Assembly (NCBI GenBank): GCA_046546095.1
Contig: JBKGYK010000007.1
Coordinates: forward strand, 1-56,373
DNA length: 56,373 nucleotides
Direction: 5' to 3'
Origin: JAQIBY01 sp046546095
Lineage (GTDB): Bacteria > Bacteroidota > Bacteroidia > Bacteroidales > ML635J-15
The position numbers and the translations under genes are program-made. The notes under the pieces were generated by a model, which searched no databases, was not told the DNA's origin, and saw only the letters and a list, made by a program, of their open reading frames with translations. Numbering within the stretch: position 1 is the stretch's first letter; each line of letters opens with the position of its first letter. Of the stretch, positions 24,596 to 33,207 are shown piece after piece.

Positions 24596-25746
24596 AAAAA
24601 GTAATATTTGTTTTTGTTGTTATCGCGATGGTTCTTGGTTCATGTCAGCCTGCCTGGCATGTGGTTGATGAAAATGCCAAAAGTGAAGTTGTCAATAACG
24701 CATTGCCATACCATCTGCCGGAAAATCAGTTGCATATCAGACTTGATATTGAGCAGCATCATTTTATTCCGGGTCCGTACGCTGCCTATGCGTCCGAACT
24801 GCTAGGCCTGGAAGGAGTTGAAATGTCTGAAAAATATTTCTGGAATGTTGCTGCAGTCAGCATTCAGGAAAGTACATTGCCCGATCAGGCACATCGGTAT
24901 TTTATTGTTCCGGAGAAGGGCAAACCCGCAGTATCTTATGCAGCCGGCGGAATATTGCATGGCATCAATCTGAAAAATACGGCTGGCACCAAAAGCGAAA
25001 ATCACTCGTATTTTTCAGAGCCCATTGTCAATGATCCCGCTGATTTGGCATATACAGATTTGCAAATTGACAAAAATAAATATGAAGTTATTGATACGAC
25101 ATACCGTGTGATACAGCGTGATTCTGTTGTGCAGCGAATTCCTGTTTACAAATCCCGCGAGGAAGAAAAAACGGCTCTCCATAAAGCCAGGGATGCCTCC
25201 GATTTTATCATCAGAATAAGAAAAAACCGTTTTTCTCTTGAGGCTGCTTTGGAAGATCAACAAGTGAGTGGTGTTGATATCAGGGTTATGATAGAAAAAC
25301 TTGAAGCACTGGAAAAATCCTATATACAATTGTTTACAGGAAAAACCGAAAGCCGGAAGTTTTCCAGGTACTACACCCTTATGCCCGAAGCAGAAGCAAA
25401 AGCTCAATCTTTTGTTCTGGATTACCTGGGTGACGAAATTGCAGAGCCGGTGGACAAAGATGAGCCCGGCAAAAAACTGGAAGTAATGGTACTGCCACTT
25501 ATCAATCAGGATGATCGCGATGCAGTACAATCCGACAAGGAGACGAAGCCGGCATTGATATACAGGCAACCCATGCCCGTGCGTCATCAGGTTTATCTGG
25601 AAGATCAGCTTATCTATTCGGAAAATAGTTATTGTCCCCAGATGGGCAGGATCATAGATTTGCCCGCATCAGCTGTAGATGAAAATGATGCGATAAAAAT
25701 GAATGAAAAAACCGGAGAAATTATCTCAATCGAAAAAATTGAATAG
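24592..25746 (+). CDS. DUF4831 family lipoprotein
   Basis: 384 residues. Signal peptide with lipobox (VIAMVLGSCQPAW, Cys18). The mature sequence has the DUF4831 layout: YHLPENQLHIRLDIEQHHFI near the start, GPYAAYASELLGL, then FIIRIRKNRFSLEAAL and YIQLFTGKTESRKF in the second half. DUF4831 proteins are Bacteroidota envelope proteins without assigned function. It overlaps nnr by 4 bases upstream and the barrel-protein gene by 44 bases downstream, so it is the middle gene of a three-gene operon. Confidence 0.75.
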   Translation: MKKVIFVFVVIAMVLGSCQPAWHVVDENAKSEVVNNALPYHLPENQLHIRLDIEQHHFIPGPYAAYASELLGLEGVEMSEKYFWNVAAVSIQESTLPDQAHRYFIVPEKGKPAVSYAAGGILHGINLKNTAGTKSENHSYFSEPIVNDPADLAYTDLQIDKNKYEVIDTTYRVIQRDSVVQRIPVYKSREEEKTALHKARDASDFIIRIRKNRFSLEAALEDQQVSGVDIRVMIEKLEALEKSYIQLFTGKTESRKFSRYYTLMPEAEAKAQSFVLDYLGDEIAEPVDKDEPGKKLEVMVLPLINQDDRDAVQSDKETKPALIYRQPMPVRHQVYLEDQLIYSENSYCPQMGRIIDLPASAVDENDAIKMNEKTGEIISIEKIE

Positions 25747-27391
25747 ATTGTTGCTATTATACCTGCTTGTGCTGCTGCCGGTGTTTCAGACTGCCGCACA
25801 GACAAGATTGTATGTTGTCTATACAGATAAACCTGATTCTTTGCATGAAGAGTTTTCTGTTTCTGACAGCAGTGAAGCCGGGAACAAATTGAGGGAAATT
25901 CAGCAGACGGATCACAACAATGCTTACTTTTTTGCTGGATATGACAGTATTCGTCGGGTAGGTGACGGAATAAAAGCATGGTATTTTCGTGGAGAACAAT
26001 ATTCATGGGATACGGTATTGCTGGATGTACCGGAAAATGTACATCCCGGAATTGTCGATATAAGCCACTTGATGGGCAGGGCGCCTTCGCCTCTCAGAGT
26101 AAAACACTGGATTGAAAAAACAACGGAAAGCCTGAACAGATACTATCCCATGGCAGTACTGAGCGTCGACTCTATTGTACCTGTCCGTCAAAGAAAACTG
26201 ACAATGTTTTTATCCATCGAAAATGCCCGTACCTTAACTTTTGAGGATTTTGATATTTCGGGATTTCATGATTTTCCTGAAGAATACCTATATACCAGGA
26301 TACATATGTTTCCCGGTGATGTTTACAATGCATCAAAACTTGAACGCATTGAATCAGTGTTGCAGATGATGCCTTTTGCGGAAGCCGGAGAAAAATGGTT
26401 TGCTGAAACTACAGACAGTACTTTCATTGTCAATTTACCTTTGAAAGAAGTGCAGGCCAGTAGTTTTTCCGGTATCCTTGGCCTCCTGCCCGGAGATGAA
26501 AAGCAAAATCTATACCTGACCGGTCAGTTGGATTTAAAACTTGTGAATGTATTCAAGCGTGCCGAGGGCATTGCCATGCAGTGGCAGTCGCCTGATCAGG
26601 AATCGCAGGAGCTTGATCTGGGTGTGGATTTTCCCTTAGTATATAAAGCGCTTGGTCTGGCCGGAAATTTCACATTGGAAAAAAGGGACAGTTCGTTTGT
26701 TAATCTTGCTCTGCATGGAGAATTACGCTACCAGCGCGGATTGAGTACCAGCTCATTTTTCTATGAATATGAACAAAGTAATTCGCTTCTGCTTTCTGAT
26801 AATCCACTTTTTGAAAATGTGCGGTCGGACATGTTTGGCCTGGCATACAGGTACAGAAAACTGAACCATCTTGTCAATCCCTCACAAGGCACCGACCTGA
26901 ATTTCAGACTTTCAGCAGGAAGACGGTACGGAGAAGATATGAATCCCGGTATAAAAGGAAATCTGTCAATTGATCTGCACAATTACCTGCCCTTCGGTGA
27001 AAACATCAGTCTGAAAACCACCTTGAATTCACGATACATTTTGGCCGGCGATTTATTCAGAAACGAGCTGGTCAGGCTTGGGGGAATAGGATCCATGCGT
27101 GCTTATCAGACTTCTTCATTCTGGACTTCTGCATATGCTCTGGTTTCTGCTGATTTGATTTTTTATCCCGACGAAAATTCTTCTATTTATGTTTTTGCAG
27201 AATCTGGTATCATATCAAGTGACTTTGGACTTGCTGAAGGAACATTTTATCCTTTTGCTACCGGTGCAGGAGTCTTGATCACTACAAATCTGGGTGGGCT
27301 TTCATTGAGTTATGGTGTTGGTCGGTCGTTTGATGCCTTTTTAGACTTGCGTCAGTCACAAATTAATATTGGATATGTAAATAATTTCTAA
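25703..27391 (+). CDS. BamA/TamA-like outer-membrane protein with POTRA-like region
   Basis: 562 residues. Hydrophobic signal segment at about 15-31 (LLLLYLLVLLPVFQTAA). Residues 100-270 look like POTRA-type repeats (VKHWIEKTTESLNRYYPMAV, then FPGDVYNASKLERIESVL); from about 280 to the end alternating strands form an Omp85-type beta-barrel, with LVRLGGIGSMRAYQTSSFWT near the conserved 'VRG(F/Y)' strand position and a terminal aromatic residue (YVNNF). It is shorter than BamA (about 750-800), so a specialised Omp85 paralogue is likelier than the essential one. It overlaps the DUF4831 gene by 44 bases; no later in-frame ATG keeps the signal segment. I see no terminator hairpin after it. Confidence 0.75.
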   Translation: MKKPEKLSQSKKLNRLLLLYLLVLLPVFQTAAQTRLYVVYTDKPDSLHEEFSVSDSSEAGNKLREIQQTDHNNAYFFAGYDSIRRVGDGIKAWYFRGEQYSWDTVLLDVPENVHPGIVDISHLMGRAPSPLRVKHWIEKTTESLNRYYPMAVLSVDSIVPVRQRKLTMFLSIENARTLTFEDFDISGFHDFPEEYLYTRIHMFPGDVYNASKLERIESVLQMMPFAEAGEKWFAETTDSTFIVNLPLKEVQASSFSGILGLLPGDEKQNLYLTGQLDLKLVNVFKRAEGIAMQWQSPDQESQELDLGVDFPLVYKALGLAGNFTLEKRDSSFVNLALHGELRYQRGLSTSSFFYEYEQSNSLLLSDNPLFENVRSDMFGLAYRYRKLNHLVNPSQGTDLNFRLSAGRRYGEDMNPGIKGNLSIDLHNYLPFGENISLKTTLNSRYILAGDLFRNELVRLGGIGSMRAYQTSSFWTSAYALVSADLIFYPDENSSIYVFAESGIISSDFGLAEGTFYPFATGAGVLITTNLGGLSLSYGVGRSFDAFLDLRQSQINIGYVNNF

Positions 27392-27396
27392 AAATA

Positions 27397-27427
27397 TTTT
27401 GTTTTATGTAAAAAAACACTATTATTG
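27397..27427 (+). promoter_or_regulatory. Probable promoter of the LytS-LytTR-Hpt operon
   Basis: TTTTG at 27397-27401, an 18-base spacer and TATTATTG at 27420-27427 (one mismatch to TAnnTTTG), 23 bases before the ATG. Confidence 0.4.
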
Positions 27428-27450
27428 CAAAAGGTTAATGCTAATTGCAT

Positions 27451-28479
27451 ATGCAAAAGGATTTTAGTACATGTGGTCAGACTGACGATAAAAGGTCAAA
27501 GGGTATTCATATCATGAATCACCTGTTTTTCTGGTTGTCTTTTATAGCCCTGAACTTGTGGCTTAATGGGATTTCCGGATATACTGACCTATGGAGCAGC
27601 CTTGCTTTAATCTTTCTGACAGATGTACTTGCCATATTGCTTTTGGCATATGTTATTTATCCACGCTTGTATTTTGTCAAATCGCCGTTTTATTTTTTAT
27701 TGACAACTTTTTTGACGTTTTTGGCTGCATTAGGTGTTAAAATCCTCATTCTACATTATGATAGCTCAATTAATTTCAATGAACTGGAAAAATTGCCTGC
27801 CGGATTTCAGTTGCAGATTATGTTGTCTGTAGCCTATTATGCTCTTGCAATGTTGTGGGCAGCGGTACGAATGCGGATAAAAGAAAATAAAAGTATTTGC
27901 CGAAAGTACCAGATGCAGGAATTGAAGCATTTGAATTCACAAATGAATCCCCACATGTTATTTAATATTTTAAATAATGTACATATCCTGATAGAAAAAA
28001 ACAAAACCAGGGCACGTGATATGTTGGCCTCTCTATCAGACGTGTTGAGATATCAGCTTTATACAGAACCCGATAAAAAAGTTCTGCTAAGGGATGAAAT
28101 ACAAAATGTGCGGGACCTGATGGATTTGTGGGTATCGAAATCCCCGGATGCAGACTATGAATTTAATATTAAGGGAAATCCTGGTATAAAAAAAGTACAT
28201 CCCTTCCTTTTTCTCCCTATAGTTGAAAATGCCTGCAAATACGGTATTTCAGGCCAAAATGGTGGATTTGTTGTAATAAATTTGGATATTAAAGATAATG
28301 CTATTATATTTGAAACTGAGAATGAGAAAAAAAACCTATCAAAATCGAACAAGTCTAAAGGTATCGGGCTATACAATTTACATAGAAGATTAAAATTGCT
28401 ATATACTGATAAATATGAATTAAAAATAGAAGATTTTGAACATAAATATAAAGTAAAATTAGTACTAACCCTAAATTAA
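27451..28479 (+). CDS. LytS-type sensor histidine kinase (His_kinase family)
   Basis: 342 residues from ATG 27451. Four membrane segments occupy about 20-145 (for example FFWLSFIALNLWL and LIFLTDVLAILLLAYVIYP) with no periplasmic sensor domain. The kinase part has the H-box LNSQMNPHMLFNILNNV (His168; the family has NPHFLFN, here Phe is Met) and an ATP-binding domain with PIVENACKYGI and GIGLYNLHRRL. Such kinases phosphorylate LytTR response regulators, and one follows after 6 bases. Signal unknown. Confidence 0.9.
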   Translation: MQKDFSTCGQTDDKRSKGIHIMNHLFFWLSFIALNLWLNGISGYTDLWSSLALIFLTDVLAILLLAYVIYPRLYFVKSPFYFLLTTFLTFLAALGVKILILHYDSSINFNELEKLPAGFQLQIMLSVAYYALAMLWAAVRMRIKENKSICRKYQMQELKHLNSQMNPHMLFNILNNVHILIEKNKTRARDMLASLSDVLRYQLYTEPDKKVLLRDEIQNVRDLMDLWVSKSPDADYEFNIKGNPGIKKVHPFLFLPIVENACKYGISGQNGGFVVINLDIKDNAIIFETENEKKNLSKSNKSKGIGLYNLHRRLKLLYTDKYELKIEDFEHKYKVKLVLTLN

Positions 28480-28485
28480 AAGAAC

Positions 28486-29196
28486 ATGAATTGTATTGTA
28501 GTTGATGATGAACCTCTCGCAAGAGAAGGAATGAAACTTAACATTAAGGAAGTACCAAACCTGGACCTCCTTGGAAGTTTTGAAACTGCCTTAAAGGCAA
28601 ATGAATTTTTGCAGGAAAATAATGTTGACCTGATGTTTCTGGATATCGAAATGCCTGGTCTCAACGGTCTTGACTTCATCCGCAGCCTGAAACATCCGCC
28701 TATCGTAATTGTTACCACTGCTTACCCACAGTATGCAGTTGAAGCTTACGAGCTGGATGTACTGGACTATATGGTGAAGCCTATCAAAATGGACCGTTTC
28801 CTCAGAGCTGTAAATAAAGTAGAAGATGTACTCAAACTGCATGATGAGCCCTCTGCTATTGATTATAACGAAGACTTTATCTTCGTAAAATCAGAGCGGA
28901 AATACATCAAATTGAATTACAACGATATCTACTTTATCGAAGGACTCAAAGATTATGTTATCCTGCATGCCAACAAAGGAAAATACATGACAGCCATGAA
29001 TGTGAAAACCATCCATTCACGTCTGCCGAATTCCGTATTTTTCCGTACCAGCAAATCATACATTATCAATGTGAACCACATCAACGAGATTGATGGAGAT
29101 GATGTACTGATTGAAGATACCAGAATTCCTATCGGTCGCTCATACCGGGAAAAATTCCTGCAGAAATTTGTACAAAGACGTCTGGTCAGAAGGTAA
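28486..29196 (+). CDS. LytTR-family response regulator
   Basis: 236 residues. The receiver domain (1-120) has the acidic pair D7-D8, phospho-acceptor Asp53 in FLDIEMPG, VTTAYPQYAVEAY and the lysine in MVKPIK; the LytTR DNA-binding domain (about 135-236) has FVKSERKYIKLNYNDIYFIE and FFRTSKSYIINVNHI. It is the partner of the LytS-type kinase 6 bases upstream. The LytTR target sites are not identifiable here. The Hpt gene follows after 9 bases. Confidence 0.95.
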   Translation: MNCIVVDDEPLAREGMKLNIKEVPNLDLLGSFETALKANEFLQENNVDLMFLDIEMPGLNGLDFIRSLKHPPIVIVTTAYPQYAVEAYELDVLDYMVKPIKMDRFLRAVNKVEDVLKLHDEPSAIDYNEDFIFVKSERKYIKLNYNDIYFIEGLKDYVILHANKGKYMTAMNVKTIHSRLPNSVFFRTSKSYIINVNHINEIDGDDVLIEDTRIPIGRSYREKFLQKFVQRRLVRR

Positions 29197-29205
29197 ACTC
29201 TGCTT

Positions 29206-29559
29206 ATGGATGAGAAGTACTTCAGTGTAGCTCTGTTGAACAAACGAACAGGATATGACCCGGAGGTAATGCGGGAAATGTTCGAATATTTTTCCGATTC
29301 CTACACTGAATACTTTGATATTTTCCAAAAGGCAATTGAAGAGAAAGACTGGACTAGATTGTCAGAAACAGCCCATCGTGCCAAATCTTCTGTAGCCATT
29401 ATGGGTATGGAAAGTATCCGGCAGGACTTTAATGAACTCGAATTGCTTGCCCAAAAAGGACAGGAACCCGAGCATTATAAGTCCAGAATCGATGACCTGA
29501 GGAGAAGGGTAGAAATGGCTGTCAGGCAAATACAGGAATACCTTGAAACACTTGCATAA
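29206..29559 (+). CDS. Hpt-domain phosphotransfer protein
   Basis: 117 residues, all helical. The Hpt motif ETAHRAKSSVAIMGM (family A-H-x-L-K-G-S-A-x-x-x-G) places the phospho-accepting His at residue 57; a small residue follows Lys60 as required. Hpt proteins relay phosphate between receiver domains of hybrid kinases and response regulators in the cytoplasm. It is the third gene of the LytS-LytTR operon, which is unusual because LytS-LytTR pairs do not normally need an Hpt. Hybrid kinases elsewhere (for example the one at 34068) could be donors. Confidence 0.88.
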   Translation: MDEKYFSVALLNKRTGYDPEVMREMFEYFSDSYTEYFDIFQKAIEEKDWTRLSETAHRAKSSVAIMGMESIRQDFNELELLAQKGQEPEHYKSRIDDLRRRVEMAVRQIQEYLETLA

Positions 29560-29590
29560 AAAAAACCGCCCGGAAGGCGGTTTTTTTTTA
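29560..29590. terminator. Bidirectional terminator
   Basis: AAAAACCGCC, loop CGGAA, GGCGGTTTTTTTT, between the Hpt gene (+) and the end of the pyrimidine/serpin gene series (-). Confidence 0.88.
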
Positions 29591-29608
29591 TGCAAATGTT
29601 TTGACTTT

Positions 29609-30148
29609 TTAAGCTTCTTCGGAATGGTCACATTCACAAACTATGCATTTGATTGTTTCAATTTCAAAATGGCTCTTATCAGCTGCTCTGTGTTGGTCAT
29701 CATCAATGTGTTCATGATCTTCCTCGTCGTCTCCATGCTGATGAGCATCATCAACAAGCTTCACTTTACCTGTAACAATTACTTTTTTGCCCATGTTATC
29801 TTCAGGAAATTTTTCCTCGGATGTGACAATAATGACCTCTTCGCCTGAAGTGCCCAGAAACATTCTTGTTCCACTGTGAACACATACGTGGGTAACTTCA
29901 CCGCAGACAGAAACCTCTTCGCCATCCATTTCCTCAGACTTCTCTTCAAACTTAGCCAATAGCTTATCGGTGGTGATAGCACCATCGCATGACTCAACTG
30001 TTTCTTCACAGCAGCTACTTGCTTTTGCTTCTTGTTCGGTTTTTTGTTCATCAGTTTCGGACTCACTTTTTTCACTTTTTTCGCCGTCCTGACAGCTCAG
30101 CATAAAGATTGCCAGAAAAGCTGCTAATACCAAAATAATTTTTTTCAT
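29609..30148 (-). CDS. Cys/His-rich lipoprotein with OB-fold-like core
   Basis: 179 residues. Signal peptide and lipobox (AAFLAIFMLSCQDG, Cys19). A Ser/Glu-rich linker with a CC pair (residues ~45-55) leads to a beta-rich core: VSVCGEVTHVCVHSGTRMFL and GKKVIVTGKVKL, resembling the VxGxVxxVCxxxG pattern of small OB-fold proteins such as DUF4920. The C-terminus is an acidic, histidine-rich loop (HQHGDDEEDHEH) and a final CIVCECDH cluster. The many Cys and His residues suggest metal binding; no function is known. It is the last gene of the minus-strand series, 31 bases after the preceding one. Confidence 0.65.
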   Translation of the reverse strand: MKKIILVLAAFLAIFMLSCQDGEKSEKSESETDEQKTEQEAKASSCCEETVESCDGAITTDKLLAKFEEKSEEMDGEEVSVCGEVTHVCVHSGTRMFLGTSGEEVIIVTSEEKFPEDNMGKKVIVTGKVKLVDDAHQHGDDEEDHEHIDDDQHRAADKSHFEIETIKCIVCECDHSEEA

Positions 30149-30179
30149 AATACTCTTTGTTTTACATTAATATTTCAAT

Positions 30180-30614
30180 TTATTTTTCTTCTGTTTCTTC
30201 CTCCTCTTTCAGTGGTGTAACCTCATATTTCAGGAAATCCCAATCAAATTCATCAGATCTAAGCTCTTCATTGCTCAGCTTGTCGGTTTCAAAATAAAAT
30301 CCGTTTAGCTTGCCTGTTATAGCCCGGCCATCTTTGATTTCAGCCTCTAATTTACCACTTTCAAACTTGACAATATGATTGAGCATGTAAGCCAGCTCAA
30401 ACTCAATTTTCACATCATAATCATTGGTGTTTTTCATTTTGAACCGCAGTTGCAGCGGACTGGATTTTTTTACCCACTTGCTGTGTGCCCATTTGTATGA
30501 TATCGCAACACCATCAATTGTGTCATAAACATGCTTATAGCCAAATTGTGCCTGAGATGCTTTTCCAAACATCACAAAGAACAACATTATAATGATAAAT
30601 TTAACTTTTTTCAT
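30180..30614 (-). CDS. Small exported protein of unknown function
   Basis: 144 residues with a cleavable signal peptide (KVKFIIIMLFFVMFGKAS, cleavage near QAQ). The mature domain is beta-rich (SPLQLRFKMKNTNDYDVKIE, then FELAYML), like a small immunoglobulin-type fold, and ends in an acidic tail (PLKEEEETEEK). I do not recognise the family. It starts 6 bases after the serpin stop and 31 bases before the next gene, so it is co-transcribed with the serpin. Confidence 0.6.
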   Translation of the reverse strand: MKKVKFIIIMLFFVMFGKASQAQFGYKHVYDTIDGVAISYKWAHSKWVKKSSPLQLRFKMKNTNDYDVKIEFELAYMLNHIVKFESGKLEAEIKDGRAITGKLNGFYFETDKLSNEELRSDEFDWDFLKYEVTPLKEEEETEEK

Positions 30615-30620
30615 AGGCTT

Positions 30621-31808
30621 TTACATTTCCGGATTCTCCACCACGCCGGCAAAGATAATATTTCCTTGCTTATGTTCCTTAATCAGAAAAACAAAGGGTT
30701 TATCAGCAATGAACTGTCTTGGTCTTTTGGCAGATTTTTCCCGTACTACCACAGCGGTTGCTGCAGCTGCTTCAGTGCCCTGTTCATCTACTTCAATCTG
30801 TGCCTGATGAATAACATCATCAATTACCAAATTGCGTTTTCCATTCATTCCGCTGAAATTTGCATACGGGGCAAAAGGTGCGATCATTCCCAGTTGTACC
30901 AGGTTTTGCTTTAACTGATAACGTGCCTGAACCTTAAACTTTGGCATGGCAAACATGAGCTTTGTTTCTTCAAAATCAGAGCATACTGCATCAAAACCAT
31001 CCTGATCAAGTAGCTTGAGAATGTCTTCAACATCGGAGCTTTCCCCGGGTAGCAATATATACATGGAAGCAAGCTCATCTGTATATGGCAACCTCACTGC
31101 TTCAAAATCCTTTGTCTCAGTGAATGGCAATTCTGACTTCATGGTCATGAATTCTGTTTCAATGTCGCCCTGCCTTGTATGGAAAGGATTTTTCCTCGTT
31201 TTTTCGGGATCAAACTGATATTTCCAGTCAGCATTGAAGTAAATGGCATTGATCAGCACCATTCTCGTCATTTTATCAATATTGTCCTTGTGCAGAAGAT
31301 GGCGGATTTTGTCTTCAGTTTTTGATTCCACCCACTGGTTCATCGCTTTGCGTCCTTTTTCTCTTTCTACCGTATTACGAAAATCCACATATTCTACTTT
31401 GGCATCGAAATCACTTAGTCCTGCAATAAAGTCGTCCTCAAAATGAAAATCCTCCTGCGCCCAGACTGCATTGGCCCAATGAAATACCGAGGTTTTCAAC
31501 TGTCTGAAATAATCCAGCATGTCCGACCACGCTTCGTGATTTTTTTTGCGTGAAAAGTGGAAATTCATGCTTTTGCCAATATCCCGTTTTGTACGCCAGG
31601 CAGCACCATCATATGTCATTGCCATAGCCGAGCTGATGGAAAAAGGACTGAAAGCCTGGTTTTCTCCCGCTGCATAAATTTCCTGCATAAGCTCGAAACA
31701 AAAGGCATTGTTGCCTTCTGCAGCCTGTTCTATGGCCTTGTCCTGTGCGGTAGCACCAAAAGAGCCGAGTAAAAACAGCAGTGCCAGATGTAAACCGGTT
31801 TCTTTCAT
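30621..31808 (-). CDS. Secreted serpin (serine/cysteine protease inhibitor)
   Basis: 395 residues, the normal serpin length, with a signal peptide (LHLALLFLLGSFGATAQ). Serpin landmarks include AFSPFSISSAMAMTYDGAA near the N-terminus, NAIYFNADWKYQFD, the breach region FAMPKFKVQ and, at the end, ADKPFVFLIKE. The reactive-centre hinge reads EQGTEAAAATAVVV, the small-residue pattern of inhibitory serpins. Counting from P15 Gly puts P1 at Lys358 with P1' Ser, so trypsin- or Lys-specific proteases are the predicted targets. It starts only 3 bases after pyrI, an odd partner. Its location would be periplasmic or surface. Confidence 0.93.
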   Translation of the reverse strand: MKETGLHLALLFLLGSFGATAQDKAIEQAAEGNNAFCFELMQEIYAAGENQAFSPFSISSAMAMTYDGAAWRTKRDIGKSMNFHFSRKKNHEAWSDMLDYFRQLKTSVFHWANAVWAQEDFHFEDDFIAGLSDFDAKVEYVDFRNTVEREKGRKAMNQWVESKTEDKIRHLLHKDNIDKMTRMVLINAIYFNADWKYQFDPEKTRKNPFHTRQGDIETEFMTMKSELPFTETKDFEAVRLPYTDELASMYILLPGESSDVEDILKLLDQDGFDAVCSDFEETKLMFAMPKFKVQARYQLKQNLVQLGMIAPFAPYANFSGMNGKRNLVIDDVIHQAQIEVDEQGTEAAAATAVVVREKSAKRPRQFIADKPFVFLIKEHKQGNIIFAGVVENPEM

Positions 31809-31811
31809 AAT

Positions 31812-32273
31812 TTATATTGTTTCAAAATGCTCCTGATCAGTGTGTTTTTCACAATAATGACATTTAAGCTGCAATTTACCATTTTTCTCAACCACATCAA
31901 AGCGTGTCTGCATTTTTTCATGATTGGTAATGCATTTGGGATTCATGCATTTGAAAATGCCGGTCAGATGCTTTGGTATTTCCACATCGGTTTTCTCAAC
32001 TACATTATAATCCTTAATCGTATTGATGCGGGCAGTAGGAGCCACCAGGGCAATTTTATTGATGTCCTCTATGGAAGGATGCTTCTCGGAAATCTTGATG
32101 ATCCCTTTTCTGCCAAGGCGTACACTTTCCAGACCGTTACCAATGGTAATGGTACTGTTCATGACATCAATATTCAGGATAGAAAGCACTTTGAATAAAC
32201 TGTCTGCAGGAATATGATCGATAACAGTGCCGTTCTTAATTGCACTTACTGTGAGTTCTTTACGTTTTTCCAT
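31812..32273 (-). CDS. pyrI: Aspartate carbamoyltransferase regulatory subunit
   Basis: 153 residues, the usual length. The N-terminal allosteric domain has the TVIDHIPAD motif for nucleotide binding; the C-terminal zinc domain has cysteines at 109, 114, 138 and 141, the same numbers as in E. coli PyrI. It assembles with PyrB into the CTP/ATP-controlled ATCase holoenzyme. It starts 7 bases after pyrB and is followed by the serpin gene after 3 bases. Confidence 0.96.
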   Translation of the reverse strand: MEKRKELTVSAIKNGTVIDHIPADSLFKVLSILNIDVMNSTITIGNGLESVRLGRKGIIKISEKHPSIEDINKIALVAPTARINTIKDYNVVEKTDVEIPKHLTGIFKCMNPKCITNHEKMQTRFDVVEKNGKLQLKCHYCEKHTDQEHFETI

Positions 32274-32280
32274 AGCATTC

Positions 32281-33189
32281 TTATTTAAGTCCTAAAATTG
32301 AAGTTAATATTGCCATTCTGGTGTACACACCATTCAGAGCCTGTGGAAAATAATAAGCGCGCGGATCAGTATCCACATCAGTATCAATTTCATTTACGCG
32401 CGGCAGGGGATGCAGAATTTTTAGATTTTCTTTGGTTCCTTTTAGCATATCCCTTTTAAGTACATAAGCATTTTTCACCCGCTCATAATCCATGGGATCG
32501 GAAAAGCGTTCCCGCTGTACCCGTGTAACATACATCACATCAGCTTCTGAAATAATGTCAGTAAATTCAGTGTGTTCAAAGTATTTGATCCCCTTGCTGT
32601 CAAGATAATCTTTATATTCATCCGGCATTTTGAGTGATTCGGGTGAAATAAAATTGAAGATGGGATTGAAGTTTGACATTGCCATGAGCAGGGAATGTAC
32701 GGTGCGTCCGTATTTTAGATCACCAACGAGAAAAATATTCAGGTTTTCCAGTGTGCCCTGTGTCTTGCGGATAGAATGTAAATCCAGCATACATTGCGTA
32801 GGATGTTGATTGGCACCATCGCCGGCATTTACTACCGGTACGTCAGCAACTTCACTTGCCCAGCGGGCACTGCCTTCAATGGGATGACGCATGATAATCA
32901 AATCACTGTACTGGCTTACTGTTTTGATTGTATCAGCAAGGCTTTCTCCTTTTGAAACACTGCTGCTGCCGGCTTCTGAAAAACCTACGATTCGACCGCC
33001 CAGTCGATTGATTGCAGCCTCAAAACTCAGACGTGTTCTGGTAGAGGGCTCAAAGAAAAGAGATGCAATGACATGGTTTTCAAGCAGCTTCTGATTGGGA
33101 TTTTTTTCAAAATCTGCTGCAAGGTCAAGCAAACGAAGATAATCCTCAGGGGAATAATCGTTGATTGAAATCAGACTTTTGTTTTTCAT
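32281..33189 (-). CDS. pyrB: Aspartate carbamoyltransferase catalytic subunit
   Basis: 302 residues. The carbamoyl-phosphate site FFEPSTRTRLSFE (Ser49-Arg53), the IIMRHP motif and HPTQCMLDL are all intact, as is HPLPRVNEID near the C-terminus. It catalyses the first committed step of pyrimidine synthesis with PyrI. It lies 18 bases after an FKBP lipoprotein gene. No obvious attenuator or PyrR-type leader is seen before it. Confidence 0.97.
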   Translation of the reverse strand: MKNKSLISINDYSPEDYLRLLDLAADFEKNPNQKLLENHVIASLFFEPSTRTRLSFEAAINRLGGRIVGFSEAGSSSVSKGESLADTIKTVSQYSDLIIMRHPIEGSARWASEVADVPVVNAGDGANQHPTQCMLDLHSIRKTQGTLENLNIFLVGDLKYGRTVHSLLMAMSNFNPIFNFISPESLKMPDEYKDYLDSKGIKYFEHTEFTDIISEADVMYVTRVQRERFSDPMDYERVKNAYVLKRDMLKGTKENLKILHPLPRVNEIDTDVDTDPRAYYFPQALNGVYTRMAILTSILGLK

Positions 33190-33207
33190 CTGCTATGTTT
33201 TTGAAAA

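Noticed and set aside
27451..29559. PorX/PorY-type T9SS regulators
   Set aside because: PorX has a receiver plus a PglZ domain; here the regulator has a LytTR domain, so the identification does not hold.
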